This document shows, piece after piece, positions 5,389 to 6,444 of a stretch of DNA of 6,444 nucleotides; the stretch's first letter is position 1, and each line of letters starts with the position of its first letter. The DNA comes from Alphaproteobacteria bacterium. Lineage in GTDB: Bacteria; Pseudomonadota; Alphaproteobacteria; Sphingomonadales; Sphingomonadaceae. The stretch covers positions 1-6,444 of the forward strand of contig JAENVZ010000318.1 of assembly GCA_016650315.1 (NCBI GenBank). Reading direction: 5' to 3'. The notes beneath the pieces were generated by a model, which was not told where the DNA came from, ran no database searches, and saw only the letters and a program-made list of their open reading frames with translations. The position numbers and the translations under genes are program-made.

Positions 5389-6444
5389 TTAGTTGGATTT
5401 GACGCCAGCGGCGGTGACTGTGGCCTTGCCCTTCAACCCGATCGGAAATTGGGTCAGATAGGCATTGGGCTTCTTCCCGTCGAATATTTTGCCGTCGATG
5501 AAGCCGCTCTGTGGTGCCTTGAAACCATCGGTTTCGGGCAGGCTGGCCGCCGGGATCACACCCTTGTCGACCAGACCCTTTGCCGCCGCCATGTAGAGGT
5601 CGGGGCGATAGACGGCCTTGGCGGTGTCAAAATACCACTGGTCGGTCTTTTCTTCGGCAACCTGGCCCCAACGACGCATCTGCGTCAGGTACCAGATGGC
5701 ATCCGAATAGAAGGGGTAGCCGGCATAATCGCGGAAGAAGATGTTGAATTCCGGCGCTGGGCGGGTGTCGCCAGGACCAAAAGTGAACTTGCCAGTCATC
5801 GACGCCGCAATAACCTTTTCGTCGGCCCCGACATAATTGGGTTGCGACAGGATCTTCACTGCTTCGGCGCGATTCTTGCCATTGTCTGCGTCAAGCCACT
5901 GCTGCGCCTTGATGACTGCACGGAGCAGGGCGGCGGTGGTCTGCGGATATTTCTCGGCGAAATCCTTGCGCAAGCCCAGGACCTTTTCCGGGTTCAGGTG
6001 CCAGATTTCCTCGTCAGTGATAACAGGAACGCCGATTTTCTTCTGCACGGCGGCCTGATTCCACGGCTCACCTACGCAATAGCCTTCGATCGTGCCGGCT
6101 TCCAGCGTCGCAGGCATCTGCGGCGGCGGCGTTACGGACAACTGCACCTCGGCATCGACCAGACCCGACACATCGCCCGGTGTATAATAGCCCGGATTAA
6201 GTCCGCCCGCCGCAAGCCAGTAGCGCAGTTCGTAGTTATGCGTCGAAACCGGGAAAACCATACCCATCTTGAAGGGCTTGCCCTGCTTGTTGAAGCTTTC
6301 GACCACCGGCTTCAGCGCGGAAGCGGAAATCGGGTGTACGGGCTTGCCGTCCGGACCTTTGGGCAGGCTTGGTTCGATCATTGCCCAAACCTTGTTGGAT
6401 AGCGTGATCGCGTTGCCATTGAGGTCGAGGCTGAGCGGTGCGAG
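5389..6444 (-). CDS. nrtA: Nitrate-binding protein of the ABC importer, CmpA/NrtA family (N terminus beyond the window)
   Basis: Substrate-binding subunit that captures nitrate (possibly nitrite) in the periplasm and delivers it to NrtB. The frame is open from the stop TAA at 5391-5389 to the right edge: 351 residues are visible and the internal ATG at 6381 is not the start, because the codons before it encode family sequence (LNGNAITLSNKVWAM). Diagnostic segments are STHNYELRYWLAAGG, TPPPQMPATLEAGTIEGY and CVGEPWN (visible residues 123-129), and the C-terminal FIDGKIFDGKKPNAY. Cyanobacterial NrtA is about 445 residues, so roughly 80-120 residues are missing, including any Sec, Tat or lipoprotein signal. 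The family also includes the bicarbonate-binding CmpA and the cytoplasmic nitrate sensor NasS. The neighbouring permease and ATPase, and the long C-terminal extension, favour a transporter subunit over NasS; nirB downstream favours nitrate over bicarbonate. Without the N terminus, export cannot be confirmed directly. Confidence 0.94.
   Translation of the reverse strand, partial: LAPLSLDLNGNAITLSNKVWAMIEPSLPKGPDGKPVHPISASALKPVVESFNKQGKPFKMGMVFPVSTHNYELRYWLAAGGLNPGYYTPGDVSGLVDAEVQLSVTPPPQMPATLEAGTIEGYCVGEPWNQAAVQKKIGVPVITDEEIWHLNPEKVLGLRKDFAEKYPQTTAALLRAVIKAQQWLDADNGKNRAEAVKILSQPNYVGADEKVIAASMTGKFTFGPGDTRPAPEFNIFFRDYAGYPFYSDAIWYLTQMRRWGQVAEEKTDQWYFDTAKAVYRPDLYMAAAKGLVDKGVIPAASLPETDGFKAPQSGFIDGKIFDGKKPNAYLTQFPIGLKGKATVTAAGVKSN

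Noticed and set aside
5449..6402. Plus-strand open frame of 317 codons opposite nrtA
   Set aside because: Antisense to conserved NrtA sequence, Arg/His-rich translation with no domain; a shadow frame.
5389..6444. Binding-protein gene as the nitrate sensor NasS
   Set aside because: The long C-terminal extension and direct linkage to permease and ATPase fit a transporter subunit better, and no nasT-like gene is visible; the missing N terminus leaves a small doubt.
1..6444. Search for CRISPR, tRNA, IS elements, phage or toxin-antitoxin genes
   Set aside because: The five genes fill almost the whole window, gaps are 61 bases or less, and no repeats, tRNA-like folds or transposase frames were seen.

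Overview
The window holds five genes, all on the minus strand. They form one tightly packed block that reads as the middle of a nitrate/nitrite assimilation operon. Moderately high GC, the protein sequences, and a porin of the alginate-export family next to nirB suggest an alphaproteobacterium, most likely a sphingomonad (Sphingomonas, Sphingobium or Novosphingobium type). That taxonomic call is inference from sequence style, not from a marker gene.

In transcription order, from high to low coordinates: (1) the 3' part of a CmpA/NrtA-family nitrate-binding protein gene (5389-6444, start beyond the right edge); (2) an NrtB-type permease (4231-5340); (3) one protein with two fused ABC ATPase domains, corresponding to NrtC plus NrtD (2535-4220); (4) an outer-membrane beta-barrel porin with a Sec signal peptide (1259-2473); (5) the N-terminal half of NirB, the large subunit of NADH-dependent assimilatory nitrite reductase (1-1246, running off the left edge). 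Gaps between genes are 48, 10, 61 and 12 bases. Two ribosome binding sites overlap the stop codon of the preceding gene. No terminator or promoter is visible, so the operon promoter should lie to the right of the window and nirD/nitrate reductase genes plausibly lie to the left.

Together the genes describe a route for nitrate: passage through the outer membrane (the porin, inferred), periplasmic capture (NrtA), ATP-driven import (NrtB plus the tandem ATPase), and cytoplasmic reduction, with NirB converting nitrite to ammonium after nitrate reductase has acted.

This is mostly a known pathway and I do not see a new system in it. The points most worth a second look are the asymmetry of the two ATP sites in the fused ATPase, where both departures from consensus fall in the same composite site, and the porin embedded between transporter and reductase. 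Smaller points are the long N-terminal tail and periplasmic insert of the permease, a 16-codon reading frame that ends across the porin start codon, and a small repeat that multiplies start codons in front of nrtB.
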